The notes beneath the pieces are model-generated. The model made no database searches. It was not told the DNA's origin and saw only the letters and a list, made by a program, of their open reading frames with translations. A stretch of DNA of 34,550 nucleotides from Gnetum montanum (lineage: Eukaryota > Streptophyta > Gnetopsida > Gnetales > Gnetaceae). Location: NCBI GenBank assembly GCA_015680685.1, contig MNCI01009159.1, positions 26,365 to 60,914 on the forward strand. Reading direction: 5' to 3'. This document shows, one piece after another, positions 9,284 through 19,813 of this stretch (within the stretch, counting starts at the first letter, position 1; every line of letters starts with the position of its first letter). Position numbers and translations under genes: made by a program.

Positions 9284-10520
9284 GTGATCAATGACCACAT
9301 TCTCAGTGCCATTTCGATCTACCATCATAAGATCAAACTCCTACAAGATCACCAACCAACGTATGACACAGGGGCTCACCATTGGCTTGTTCTACAAGAA
9401 GCGGATGGCACTATGGTTTGTGTACACAAATATCTTGTATCCAAGCACATAATTCTTGAACTTCTCTAGAGAAAACACCACTGCCATCAATTCTTTTTCT
9501 ATAGTGGTGTAGTTTAGTTGTGCACCCACAATGCTTCAACTAGTGTAGTGGATGTAGTATGGATGTTTCTTGTCATTCATCTACATAAGCATGGCTCCCA
9601 AGGCATAGTTTGATGCATCCATCATGACATGAAATGATCTGGGCAAGTTAGGTGCTTGTAGGATTGGAGTTTCTACAAGTTTTTCTTTCAGCTGTTAGAA
9701 TGTTTTTTCATATTCCATGGTCCAAACAAATGGAGCATCTTTTTTTGTTAGCTTCATCAATGATTTTACGATCTTAGAGAAATTATCTATGAATCATTGG
9801 TAGTAGCCAATATGTCCAAGAAATTATCAAACATCTTTGATAGTCTGTAGTTGATGGGTTATTCCTTGGATGACCCTTATTTTCTTAGGGTCTATCTCAA
9901 TTCCTGATTATGATATTCTTTGTCCCAATATAATGCTTTCCTAGACCATTAGATAACTTTTTTACCAATTGAGCTACAAATTGATTGCAACACATCATTT
10001 TAGCACTTGCTCAAGGTAGTCTAGGGCTTGCTCAAATGTAGCTCCATAAGTGGAGAAGTCATCCATGAAGACTTCCATACCACTTTCAATTTGTTGTTGA
10101 AAAAAGCTCAAAACCAAGTGTTGGAATATAGCAAGAGCATTGCATAGACCAAATGGCATCTTACGATATGCAAAAGTCCCCCAAGGACTCATGAATGTTA
10201 TCTTTGCCTGGTCCTCTAGTGTAATTTGAATTTAGTTATAGCCACCATAACCATCTAGAAAACTGTAGTAGCAATGCCCAGATATTGTGTCTAGTACCTA
10301 ATCAAAAAATGGCAATGAAAAATTATCCTTGAATGTTGCCATATTCAGTAGCCAAAATTTGATGTAGACCCACCACTTGCCTCCTTTCTTTGGTAGAATC
10401 ACGAGTGAACTAACCCACTCACTATCTGCAATCTGATAAATGAACCCTGCCTTGAGGAGTTGTTTGATTTCCTCTTTGACAATTTGCTTTAGTTTCGGAT
10501 TCAATCACCTCTAGGGTTGT
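9284..10520 (-). pseudogene. Element A reverse transcriptase and RNase H region
   Basis: This would copy element RNA into DNA. The N-terminal RT motif NPKLKQIVKEEIKQLL and the PKKGGKW box lie at 10298-10504. KMPFGLCNALAIFQ and the catalytic FMDD (10058-10069) followed by FSTYG lie at 9995-10192. The finger/palm part between is broken by shifts. The connection and RNase H domains continue to about 9284 but are badly mutated. FMDD is intact, so loss of function comes from stops and frameshifts rather than the active site. Confidence 0.82.
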
Positions 10521-11069
10521 TTCTTTGGCTTCATGGCTAAATCAGTGTAAATACAATGCTAGCATATTCTAGGATCAATCCTTATGAATTTAGGATATGA
10601 CCAAGCAAAATTTTTCAACCACATTCAACAGCATCTTTTTCTACTCTAGAGAAAAATTTGCACTAATTATGACCAGATTCCCATTTTTTAAAAACACATA
10701 TTTTATTCTAGTTAGTAGCATTTTTAGTTCAAGGGGCTCTTACTTGAAACTTTCAGGAATTTCCAACTCTCCCCAATAAGTATCATCATTTGTGTCATCA
10801 TAGAGTTAGAGATGAACTTACTCTATTTCATCCATGCTTGTGACACATGCGTATATTAGGCTCTCAGTTAGTTCCATCTAAAGTATGCTACTCTCAAAAT
10901 TAGCAGTCAACCACTGGGTGCCCTCCTATTTTGTAGCTATTGCGTACAAACATCTTTGAATTTCTACTTCTAGTGCACACTACTTCCATGCAGAGATAGA
11001 TGCTTGTTTTATGGCCTAGAGTTCCTGCACACAATTACACCCTGTATCACTGTACACAATGCATGGAAC

Positions 11070-11400
11070 TCACTTCTTCTTGATCATTTTGAATGCATTA
11101 GCTTTGGATGTTCCTATGGAAAGATCTCTGATGTCCATTCTTGCATCAATAGTGGTAAGCCATTCCCTTTCCATGATGATTGGGAAATCCCCTTTGTAGT
11201 TCTTCACCTTGATCACTAAGAAATCAGTAGGATAAGACCACCCACAAATAATGATCACAATGTCTTTCACTAATTCCAATGAAATAATGATGAACTAGTC
11301 TACCAATTCTAATTTACTATTACTCTTCTTGAGAGGAGGCAGGTTCCATGGAATGTACATCTTATGAGAAATTAAATTGATACCAGAAACTAAGTTAAGA
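11070..11400 (-). pseudogene. Element A aspartic protease region
   Basis: Would process the gag-pol polyprotein. The downstream part reads DFPIIMEREWLTTIDARMD (11070-11279), matching the GRxWL..A.A segment of retroviral-type proteases. Upstream the expected DSG active site reads VSG at 11382-11390, so the catalytic Asp is lost. Element B keeps DSG at 28356-28364. Confidence 0.65.
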
Positions 11401-13750
11401 TGAGCTCTGCATGGTTCATTACCAACAATCTACAAATAAATGAGAGGACTTTCAGAATTGGCTAATTTTCTAAGAAGGTTTCTAGCAAGGATCCAATTAG
11501 ATATCATGTGAGTAAGCATCATAGTATGGCTCCTAAGTAGATTTTGGTTTGAAGGGGACTCAAAGGAATTTAATACAAAGGAAGATGGAGGGACAAGGTT
11601 GTCAACTGTAGGTGTATTTGAGGGCTAAGGTAGACTATAGGGTCAAAAGAAAGGTCTTTTCCTTGATCGAGTATTCAACCCACTCAATTAATGAATCGGT
11701 TATAGATTAATAGCCCTAGTAGCATTATGTTGTTGCAGTTTAGCTAGTAGTTCATCTTGCATAGATGGAGCAAGTGGTAGCTATGAAGCTGGAGGAGGAA
11801 CATGTGCAAAGATAGGATAGAAATAAGGATAAAAGGTGGCATCCTTTCTTTCATATAGAGAACAAGTTTGATAATAATCAGAAGGATGGTAGTGAGATTG
11901 GAAAGTAGAAACATGACTAGAGGAGTCACAAGGAGATAAGGGTTGCTAAATATAGTACCCATATGGATCAGGTTGTCTGTAAGGGTATCACTACCTTGGT
12001 GGTACTAGCACCCATAATTGTGGTTGCTACCACTATTGATACTATTCATATGGTTGCGATGGAGTTCCACTGGGATAATATTGCTATTTCTAGTAAAACT
12101 GCCTAAAATTACCTTGAGGATAAGGTAATATTTTGGATGTTTGCCTTTGTGTGAGTCATGAATTCAATGCATACACCCTAGACTCCTATAAATGTGACAC
12201 TATGGGGCAACATCCCTTAAGATGTACATACTGGAAGATGTTACATCCATCATCATCATCTAATTTGCTTTCCATAACTTCTTCTACTGTAACAATTTTG
12301 CCCTTACCTTTTTGATAGGCATGTTCAACTTCCTTGCACCTTCTATGCTCTCAATCACTACCTTGTTCTTTGGACTCTTTAGCAATTTTTAGGATAGCTT
12401 AAAATCTACTATCCATAGAGTTCCATAACTGATCAATCTTAGTCATAATTTCAAATTAAAAGTTTTGGAGTGGTAAAGTTTACCTATTGACCACCTCATC
12501 AAGTGTGGATTCTTCCTCACTATCATAGAATCGAACCTCCCTCTTGTAAATGGAAGGATTGTAGTTATACTCTTCTGCACTTTCTCTTTTTCTTAATTCA
12601 CCCTCTTCTTTAGCTACCTGGTTGATTAGTCTTTGTATCTAATGGGCACTTAATTATCATATTTGCCCTTAGGCATAGACACCAAGGGTTCTCCTCATTT
12701 CTGATCAAAGCCTGTCTACAATGTGGCAAAGTTGATCTAGTTGAGAATAACCATGGCCAAGACATTTATGCATTAAGGAATAGTATCAATTGATGGCGAC
12801 ATCCAGGGATTCATGTGTTTCTTGTTTTCATCCTTGGATTTGCCTTCTCAAAGTGGAAACTTTAGAGTATGTTTGATATTTATGATTAAATAATTCAAGC
12901 ATGGTACTCCATCATCTAATAGGTTCCAACTCTAAGGACCGGTACTAGTTCTCTGCTTCTTTGATGAGTGTCTGTGGGAACAACTTAAGTTTTTGCCACT
13001 CATTCTCTATGTTCTACAAGGCACATGCATCTTGAAAATCTTGGAGATGATTATGATAATCAAAGTTACATCCCCCTTTGAACTAAGGAATATTGTTCAT
13101 GTCTAGCCTTTTGATCCAACTATCATTCACATGCCTTGTTGGAATTTGTACTGCCTCTACAATATTGAGCATACTTCAAGTAGTAAGAAAAGGCTCATTG
13201 AGGCCATGATCATGGTGCCTACGATGCCCTCTACTACCCCTTCATTCATGGTGATGTGCCTCTTAAATATCCACACCCTTGATCTTGCCTTTCCCAATGA
13301 TCCCTTCAATCATTTCAATCTCATCAATCATTTTGGTCACCTCCATCATAGTCTCTCCTCCTACAATTACAATTAGAGCTAGAAGAAGATGATGATGATG
13401 ATGATGATGAAGGTGAAGAGAAAGGAGGACTAGCATCATCATGGTTCCTACTACCACCTCTTCAGCAATCGCAACCACGATCATGATCTTGTTTTTTATC
13501 TACATCCCTACCTCGACTTGCCCCTTTGAATCCTTCTTTGTTATTTGATCCATTCTTACTAGAACCAAGATTGTACTACAAGTTCTGATTTTGTCCTCCT
13601 TCACTAAAGTCAAAGATAGAAATATCATTGAATGCAAAACCCCCAAAGAAGGGTTCTCCACCATCTTGTTGATACAATATAAATGAAGAATCATTAAATC
13701 CTTTTCCCTTCACAAATTCATGGCATTATTCTAGCTATCAATCTTGTAGA
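11400..13750 (-). pseudogene. Element A gag region
   Basis: This region would encode the capsid/nucleocapsid protein. It aligns by eye with the gag of element B (28600-30425): the segment 12850-13070 matches 29820-30050, which holds the retrotransposon gag signature. A degenerate Cys/His knuckle-like run (QYVHLKGCC) is near 12180-12240. Frames shift often and no long ORF survives. Confidence 0.6.
13388..13410. repeat. GAT microsatellite in gag A
   Basis: Eight or so GAT units in the low-complexity N-terminal part of gag. The matching part of B is Ser/Asn-rich without the expansion. Confidence 0.85.
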
Positions 13751-14196
13751 CATTGTGCCTCAATGGGATGATAATCCTTGGTGTCAATATCTTACACAAC
13801 ATACTCAACATGACACTCCCGAAGACCCCATCATATAAGCATTTGGTGAAGCATTATAGGAACAGATTGATCAGGTAGCAAAACAATGTTTCCATCCATG
13901 TCACACCACTATAACTATTCATCCTAATGTAGGATGAAGGTGAAATTGGATACATACTCATCAGGATGAGTATATACCACTTGATATTGTTGCAGCACTA
14001 GCTGATGAGCTCCATTAGACTTGGGCGGAGAAGCATTTTTATGAGAAGAATACATTTTCAATTAGATGTTAACATGTAGCGTTCTTTTAAATTTTATTAT
14101 AGTAATTGTAAAATATGATATAACTCTAAGGTTTGTTCCAATAATTTTGAATAATTTCCACTAAATCATAGATATCACAAGAAACAACCGAAAGTT

Positions 14197-14213
14197 CCTC
14201 GACAATGGTGCCA
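14197..14213 (-). promoter_or_regulatory. Primer binding site of element A
   Basis: On the minus strand TGGCACCATTGTCGAGG begins one base after the 5' LTR end (TCATCA). It resembles the TGGCGCCGTTGYCGG-type site of plant Athila-group elements primed by tRNA-Asp, with G-to-A and C-to-T decay. This fixes element orientation. Confidence 0.75.
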
Positions 14214-14937
14214 ATGATGAGCAGTAAGGTATCCCTATGCCTAACCATATGAATCACTAAGGCATTGATGCATGATCTGAATGAATTCCATGGACCTATA
14301 GTTCTCTAGTGCACTAGTTCCTCTAGGAAGTAAAATGGGTGTTGAGAACATTCGTTGTCTTCCCAACTACACTTGTGAAGCTCAAGGGTATGGTTTAAGT
14401 GTAATTGAGGTACATGATTTTTATCATTTTATGTTTTATAAATTTTATCACCTACAATAAGAATGAAAGGTAAAGTAATTTAAAATCTAATTCATCTACT
14501 ACCTAGCTAGCCTAAGACAAGTACCCATCCCACTTGTCTAGACACATCCTAAACACATATAATTCTATTGGACTACCAAACATTAAACGTTGCTAGGTTA
14601 CTAAACACTATATGTATGCTTGAAGTGATCATGCTTGTGTTCATTAACAAATAGAAATTAATTGCTTAATTGAAAGGCATTAAAGTAAAGTGCATTAAAG
14701 AAAACATTAATCTATTCTCAATGCTACAAGGATTGTCCAAAGAGTTCATTTTTATTCCCATCACACTGTTATGCTCAAGTACATCAGTGTTCAAACAAAG
14801 ATCCATACACACTTAGACTCCTGTTGTGGGGGCTCAGAAAATATTGTAACTCTAGAGAAAACAAGCTATAAGAGCTTTGCTACTATGACTGAAAAATTGA
14901 TATGAAAACTTACTAGAAATCATGAGCCCAAGCACTA

Positions 14938-14945
14938 TATTTATA
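14938..14945 (-). promoter_or_regulatory. TATA box of 5' LTR A
   Basis: TATAAATA on the minus strand. This would have been the promoter for the full-length transcript. Confidence 0.6.
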
Positions 14946-15022
14946 GGCTAGCATATACCTCATCACATCGAATATCTGACATCGCATCTGGGATCCAACA
15001 TTGGAAACCCAACGTCAATGCT

Positions 15023-15046
15023 CCAACATCAGGTACCTGACATTGG
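15023..15046. repeat. Near-palindrome in U3 of 5' LTR A
   Basis: CCAACATCAGGT and ACCTGACATTGG arms centre on GGTACC (15032-15037). It corresponds to 5791-5816 in the other LTR. Confidence 0.75.
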
Positions 15047-15071
15047 AGCAGATGAAAACTGTTATTCATTA

Positions 15072-15279
15072 CACATCCTCCACCACTAATTCAAGTGTAA
15101 GCTCCTAAAAAACTCTTATAATAGTTTCATATTATAAAATTTTAATTAATAGATATCCAAACTTTATTTCAAGTATGATCAATTGCATGGGATTAGGTAT
15201 ATATAGTTGTTTAGAGGAGGAGAGTAAGTGTCAAAAAAATAACCAAATGGGGAAGATTTTGGAACCTCAAAAATAATTG
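15072..15279. other. Flank right of element A
   Basis: AT-rich sequence continuing the site into which A inserted. No gene was recognised. Confidence 0.5.
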
Positions 15280-15375
15280 TAATATAGATAAACCCCAAGA
15301 TATATAGTCTAATTAGAATTTTATAACTTAGCATTACTTTCTAAAATTGAACCCATGACTTAGAGCTATTAAATT
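15280..15375 (-). mobile_element. tRNA-like SINE, copy S3, 5'-truncated
   Basis: On the minus strand it has the box B-like GGTTCAATTTT (15343-15353) preceded by the shared GTCATGG and followed by AAGTTATAAAATTCTAATTA and ATCTTGGGGT. The box A half is missing: homology stops at 15375, where the copia LTR starts. Copia element C probably inserted into this SINE. Confidence 0.6.
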
Positions 15376-16112
15376 TATTAGAGATAGTGTGTCACATAAG
15401 TATCTTTTAATACGTTAATAAATAAAGGAAGGAAAGTCAAGATTGTATTTTGCATCATCACAAGAAAGAACACAAAGTATTATTTTTATTTAAAAGAGAA
15501 TTTATAGATGGTTTTACTTGTTTTTGGCCCCAATTCTTCACTTTTTAACATTATTTTTCATTTTTTATAATTGATGAATGATTTTTCTTCAAACCCAAGT
15601 ATGGCCCTAATTTTCTTCTATAAATATGATGGTAATGAATTGATGTTATTGATTTCTTTCAATGTAAAAAAATACTTTATGTGAATTTTCTCTTTTAAGT
15701 TGATCCTTCAACTTCCTAAGCTCTAATTTCTTCTTTGTACATTATTTCTTATCTTTTAGAATTCCATCCTCATCAAGATGTAAAATTATCTTATCCAAAT
15801 CTTCATCCAATTAAGTTAAATATTCTTCATCATTTACTTCATGCTTATTTAAGACTTACAATCAAAGGTGAAAGCTTTCCATTTAATTTTCTTAAATATA
15901 CCAACATTTGAAATAATGTATTGTGAGTATAAACATTCCAAGCTAAAGAGATTCTTAAGGTGAATCTAAGTATATTGAGATTTTTGGATTTTTATTTGCA
16001 AAAATTAAGATACAACAAAAGAATAGTTTCATCATGAATTGTGATTAATTCATGGTATTGCAAATTTCTTAGATCACAAGATCATCATAACTTATGATAT
16101 CCTAATTTTCAA
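15376..16112 (+). repeat. 5' LTR of copia element C
   Basis: It aligns with 31690-32413, including ccatcctcatcaagat and gatacaacaaaagaatag. The true 3' end may be further right, about 16290, where a weak TGGTATC-like primer site (16296-16302) follows GATCA. Confidence 0.75.
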
Positions 16113-16345
16113 ATTTTTAAAGTCAACAATAAGCAATTCATTTATGGTCAAGCACCATGACCCATGATGTTAACCATAACTTATGATTAATTCAAAGTCA
16201 CAACTATGATCCATGATTACCTTGTGGTTGAACATCTAGAATAAGATAAATTCACCATGACTTGTGGTCTATCATCATGACTCATGATCAACTTGTGGTA
16301 TCTATCATTGATCATTACCATGACTTGTGAAACCCTATGATTCAC
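16020..16345. repeat. Degenerate CATGAT-rich repeats, copia leader
   Basis: Short loosely repeated units such as accatgactcatgat, accataacttatgatt and actatgatccatgatt follow one another. Their beginning is also seen in the right LTR (32340-32400). Many units are self-complementary (TCATGA). Confidence 0.6.
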
Positions 16346-16634
16346 TCATGGAATGCTTAAGAATTAATTCTCTCTATTTCCATCATCATCAACACTCATT
16401 TTGTAATACCATGAATCCTACTATTGCAAACCATGAATCATGATACTCTTGGTTACTAAAAATCCAAAATTTTTCAAAATCAAGATCAAATTTTAAATCC
16501 TTATCCTCATCCCATTTTATCCCATTCAGCTCTTCAATTGATACTGAAGCCAAACATATGTAAAGAAGAATTCCAATGGACAAAAAAAAAGAACATGGAT
16601 TACAATCAAAAAAATATATCAATCCCTTAGTCAA

Positions 16635-17031
16635 AATGTTTCAAGAAAAGAAGTCACACATATAAAGTTTGCTAGAAAAGTATAGGATTTGAAATCTACC
16701 AATGATAGCAAAGAAAAAAAACATAGACAAAAAAGAAAATATCACTACTGAAGAAAATATTAGTTAAGGTAACCATTATAATATGAAGGCTAATAATATA
16801 GTTTATTAAAATACTTGCATTATTGATAATAGGTGCTCTAATCATATGACTCCCTACAAAGAATATCTTCTTAACTACAAACCATACATAATTTATAACA
16901 TTAAAATTGATGATGAAAAATTCCTTAGCATAGAAGATGTAGAAGATTGCATTATCAGGCTCACTAGTAATAAGGTCTTAACCATCTCTAAAGTATACTA
17001 TTTTACAAAGCTATTCAACTCATTCCTTTGA
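16635..17031 (+). pseudogene. Copia gag tail and protease remnant
   Basis: A half zinc knuckle (KK.H..KVC) is visible near 16645-16675. The protease segment at 16815-17031 reads CSNHMTPYKEYL, matching the D-S-G-x-SNHMT region of copia proteases. The active-site DSG reads DNR. It ends with LTISKVYYFTKLFNSFL, matching the LxNVLYVPKLxxNLL segment. Most of gag is missing. Confidence 0.7.
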
Positions 17032-17439
17032 GCATGATAAATTTTTAATAGAGCCTTTAAAAATACCTTTGAAAATAAAATATACATCAAGAAAAAATCA
17101 AATGCATAAGATATCTATAGATAAGAGCATTCAACAATAGTTGATACTATCTGAATTGTGAATACTTTAATCTAAATGGATATCTAATTGACATAACAAG
17201 AAATTAGTAAAAATATATCAACCATTGATCATATTAAGTGTTCCAAATAAATCAACAATAGCTATAACTCTATAGAAGTTAGAAAAGACCAAGACCATTA
17301 GTTTCAAAAGAAGAAGACCAAAGTTTGACATAAAAGACTTAGATACACATTCTATTTAAAGATAGAAAAAATGATAACATAAAAAATCAGAGACATTCCA
17401 AAGACAAATGTGAATTATGAATCTAAGACAAACAAACAA

Positions 17440-18110
17440 ACTCATCTCACACCAATCCTATGCAAAGATCCAAAGAACCATTACATCTCATTCATATGGA
17501 TTTTGTAGGCTTTTGTAGGCCCCATGTTAATTACTTTCATTGAATGAGCAAATTATTTCTTTATCATGATAAATGATCATTTTAGATTTACTTGTACCTA
17601 TAATCTAAGAAGAAAAGATGAAACATTCAACAAGTTTGAGGAATTCTTTGTGCTAAGAAGGAGAGTTTATTAGTAAAATAGTCACTAATTTTTGTATTAA
17701 AGAAGACATATTTTATCAAACACTTAATGGATATAGCCCTGAATCAAATAGCATTGTTGAGAAAAAATAAAACACTATAAGCCATGATGAGATGTCTTCT
17801 CAAACATGCTAAAATCATAAATGGCTATTGGAGCATGACACTAACTATGGAAACCTATAGCATAAATATGGTGATTAGCTGTAGCAATAATGTAAAATTG
17901 CCATATGATCTATTTCACAAACAACTTCCAAGTATCTCCCACATGAGAACATTTGGATGACATTGTAATGTGAAGACACGAAAGTAATTTCTAAGTTGGA
18001 TGATAGAGGAAAACAATGCATTTTTCTTGGTTATGATTCTAGGACTAGTGGATACAATTGTTGTGATCCTATTGGACAAAGATGAAACTCATCAAGAGAT
18101 GTCATTTTTT
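17440..18110 (+). pseudogene. Copia integrase remnant
   Basis: Inserts element DNA. EPLHLIHMDFVG (near 17475-17510) holds the first catalytic Asp. A short direct duplication (ttttgtaggc twice, 17502-17521) breaks the frame. Further on, LNGYSPESNSIVEKK (17720-17770) corresponds to the P.QNGVVERKN segment with the catalytic Glu, and ISHMRTFG (17930-17960) to the LRVFGC segment. Several stops are present. Confidence 0.72.
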
Positions 18111-18289
18111 TAGGATATACTTGGAATTTCAAACTTCTTCCAAAATAAAAAGGAGGCTCAAGCTCAAATAAAAAGAAATACTTGGGTTAGAAGAATCCAC
18201 AAAATGATCAAATTTTAGATGCAAACTTTGAAACAAGGATAATAAGATCAATTTTCATAGCCAATATCACCTACTTAGCACTTATCCAA

Positions 18290-18639
18290 GAACCATTAAA
18301 TATAGAAGAAGCATTAAAGAATAAAGAATGAAAGAAAGCCATGAATAAAAAATATAAAGTCATTTTCAAAAATGATACTTGTGAGCTAGTGAACAAACTC
18401 AAAGGAAATAAAGTCATAGATTGTAAATGTTTGTACGAAACCAAATTCAATGAAATAGAAAAAATCATCAAATACAAAGTAAGGCTTATTACTAGAGGCT
18501 TTAGAAAGAAGAAATGCATAGACTATGAAGAGATATTTACTACATTAGCAAGGTTTAAAATAACTAAACTCCTCATTTTCATAGCTACTTATCATGATCT
18601 TAAACTCCATCAAATGAATGTAAACTCAACCTTCCTTAA
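18290..18639 (+). pseudogene. Copia reverse transcriptase, N-terminal part
   Basis: Frame 18341-18639 matches the first half of copia RT: a DCKCLYETKF segment (VDCKWVFKTK in relatives), KARLITRGF-type, DYEEIFTTLARF and LHQMNVNSTFLN. It stops at the insertion of element B. The first catalytic Asp of relatives (MDVKSAFLNG) is Asn here. The frame continues at 31054. Confidence 0.85.
18635..18639. repeat. Target site duplication of B, left copy
   Basis: CTTAA, identical to 31049-31053. Confidence 0.85.
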
Positions 18640-19425
18640 TGATGAGTAGCAAGGTACCCCTACGCCCAACCATACGAATCACAAAGCATTCATGGGCAAT
18701 TCAGTCAAATTCTATGAACTTTATCATTTCTAGTGCACTAGTCCTCTAGAAAGTGAATATTGCCTTAAGCTTAATCGTTGTCTTCCCAATTACACCTGTG
18801 ATGTACAATGGTATGGTTAAGTGTAATTGAGGCATCTAATTTTATCATTTTGTGTTTTATGGTTTGGTGTTCAAATGTAGATGAAAGTAATTGGATTAAC
18901 TAATTTAAATTAACTAATTAACTATCATTTAACTAATCCTAATATAAGCATCTGATCCTACTTTCTATACATGTCTTGAACCCACGTATCCACTACTGGG
19001 TGACCAAGCGCTACACTACTAGGTGTACCAAGTAATAACACTACTAGGATTAGCAAGTGAATACGTGTTACACTCGAAGTGGTCGTACTTATGTGTTTAA
19101 TCTATCTTACTTAATTACTTCATTAACTTAACTACTGGAAATAATTAATAAATAATTTTGACATTAAATAAATTATTGAAAACATTAAATGCATAAATGA
19201 AAATAGCTAATCTATCCAAAGTGCTACAAGGTTTATTAGAAAGCTTGTCTTTATTTTAGCACACATTGTCATGCTTAGGTACAACAATGCTCGAATAAAG
19301 ATCCATACACTCAATGATGCCTGCTACAAGCACTCAAGTGAAAAATTCTAACTTTCAAATGGAAAAACTACAGGAGCTTCATTGCAACTACAATATTTTA
19401 TGCCATAAATTGGTTGGTGGATGCA

Positions 19426-19435
19426 TATATATATA
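19426..19435 (-). promoter_or_regulatory. TATA box of 3' LTR B
   Basis: TATATATATA about 140 bp from the LTR start on the minus strand. The other LTR has TATTTATA (30944-30951) at the same place. Confidence 0.5.
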
Positions 19436-19486
19436 GCTGAAAACCAACAATACGTCGACAAGGCCTCATTAATGCATGATAAGATG

Positions 19487-19522
19487 CATCGACTAGGCCT
19501 CGTTGATGAGGCCTAGTCGATG
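19487..19522. repeat. 36-bp inverted repeat in U3 of LTR B
   Basis: Perfect 15-bp arms (19487-19501 and 19508-19522, CATCGACTAGGCCTC type) flank a 6-base loop. A further partial unit follows (ggccatgttgatgaggcctcg). The right LTR of the same element has only one short unit here. Confidence 0.85.
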
Positions 19523-19574
19523 AGGCCATGTTGATGAGGCCTCGTTAATGCAGCCAACCGAAAGCAACTCATCA

Positions 19575-19585
19575 TACCCCCATGA
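19575..19585 (-). promoter_or_regulatory. Polypurine tract of element B
   Basis: On the minus strand TCATGGGGGTA directly precedes TGATGAGT, as expected for the primer of plus-strand synthesis. Confidence 0.65.
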
Positions 19586-19813
19586 CTAAATGAAAACTTG
19601 TCCTCGAGTTCTTTTACAAAATTTGGAAAGATATGGGATTATTAATTGACTTTCATCAAACAAAATAAATTGACTGACTTGACAAAAAATTGAGTGCCCT
19701 GGTATATGAATCAACACATTACAAAAAAAATGATGATGTTTAGGACACAAAATTAAATGCCATGACACAACTCTTCAAAATAAAATAGCATGTTCCTTAA
19801 TGGTGTGAAGCGA

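Larger units (their letters stand above)
4971..15071 (-). mobile_element. Ty3/gypsy element A, Athila-like, LTR to LTR
   Basis: A 10.1-kb element with two diverged LTRs (4971-5841 and 14215-15071), each opening TGATGAGC and closing ATTCATCA or its decayed form ATTCATTA on the plus strand. Flanking 5-mers are gacat (left) and cacat (right), a likely target duplication with one change. On the minus strand the order is 5' LTR, primer binding site (14197-14213), gag, protease, RT, RNase H, integrase, a 2-kb non-coding spacer, polypurine tract, 3' LTR. The order RT then integrase makes it Ty3/gypsy. The FMDDFSTYG reverse transcriptase motif, HPQ.NGQA integrase motif and Asp-type primer site point to the Athila group. 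All frames are broken. There is no ORF between integrase and the 3' LTR, unlike element B. Confidence 0.9.
14215..15071 (-). repeat. 5' LTR of element A
   Basis: 857 bp, paired with 4971-5841. Many scattered substitutions and small indels separate the two, showing an old insertion. Confidence 0.9.
18640..19574 (-). repeat. 3' LTR of element B
   Basis: 935 bp, starting TGATGAGTAGC and ending ACTCATCA on the plus strand. It aligns with 30426-31048 from position 18909 on. Its first 150 bp also resemble LTR A (caaggtacccctac, gttgtcttcccaa). Confidence 0.9.

Noticed and set aside
13263-13484. Minus-strand ORF with a run of His residues
   Set aside because: It is an out-of-frame reading through the GAT microsatellite in decayed gag A.
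16020-16345. CRISPR-like or satellite array
   Set aside because: Units are too degenerate and irregularly spaced, and the context is a plant retroelement leader.
17502-17521. 10-bp direct repeat ttttgtaggc as a transposon footprint
   Set aside because: Adjacent tandem copy without any inverted repeats; a simple slippage duplication explains it.
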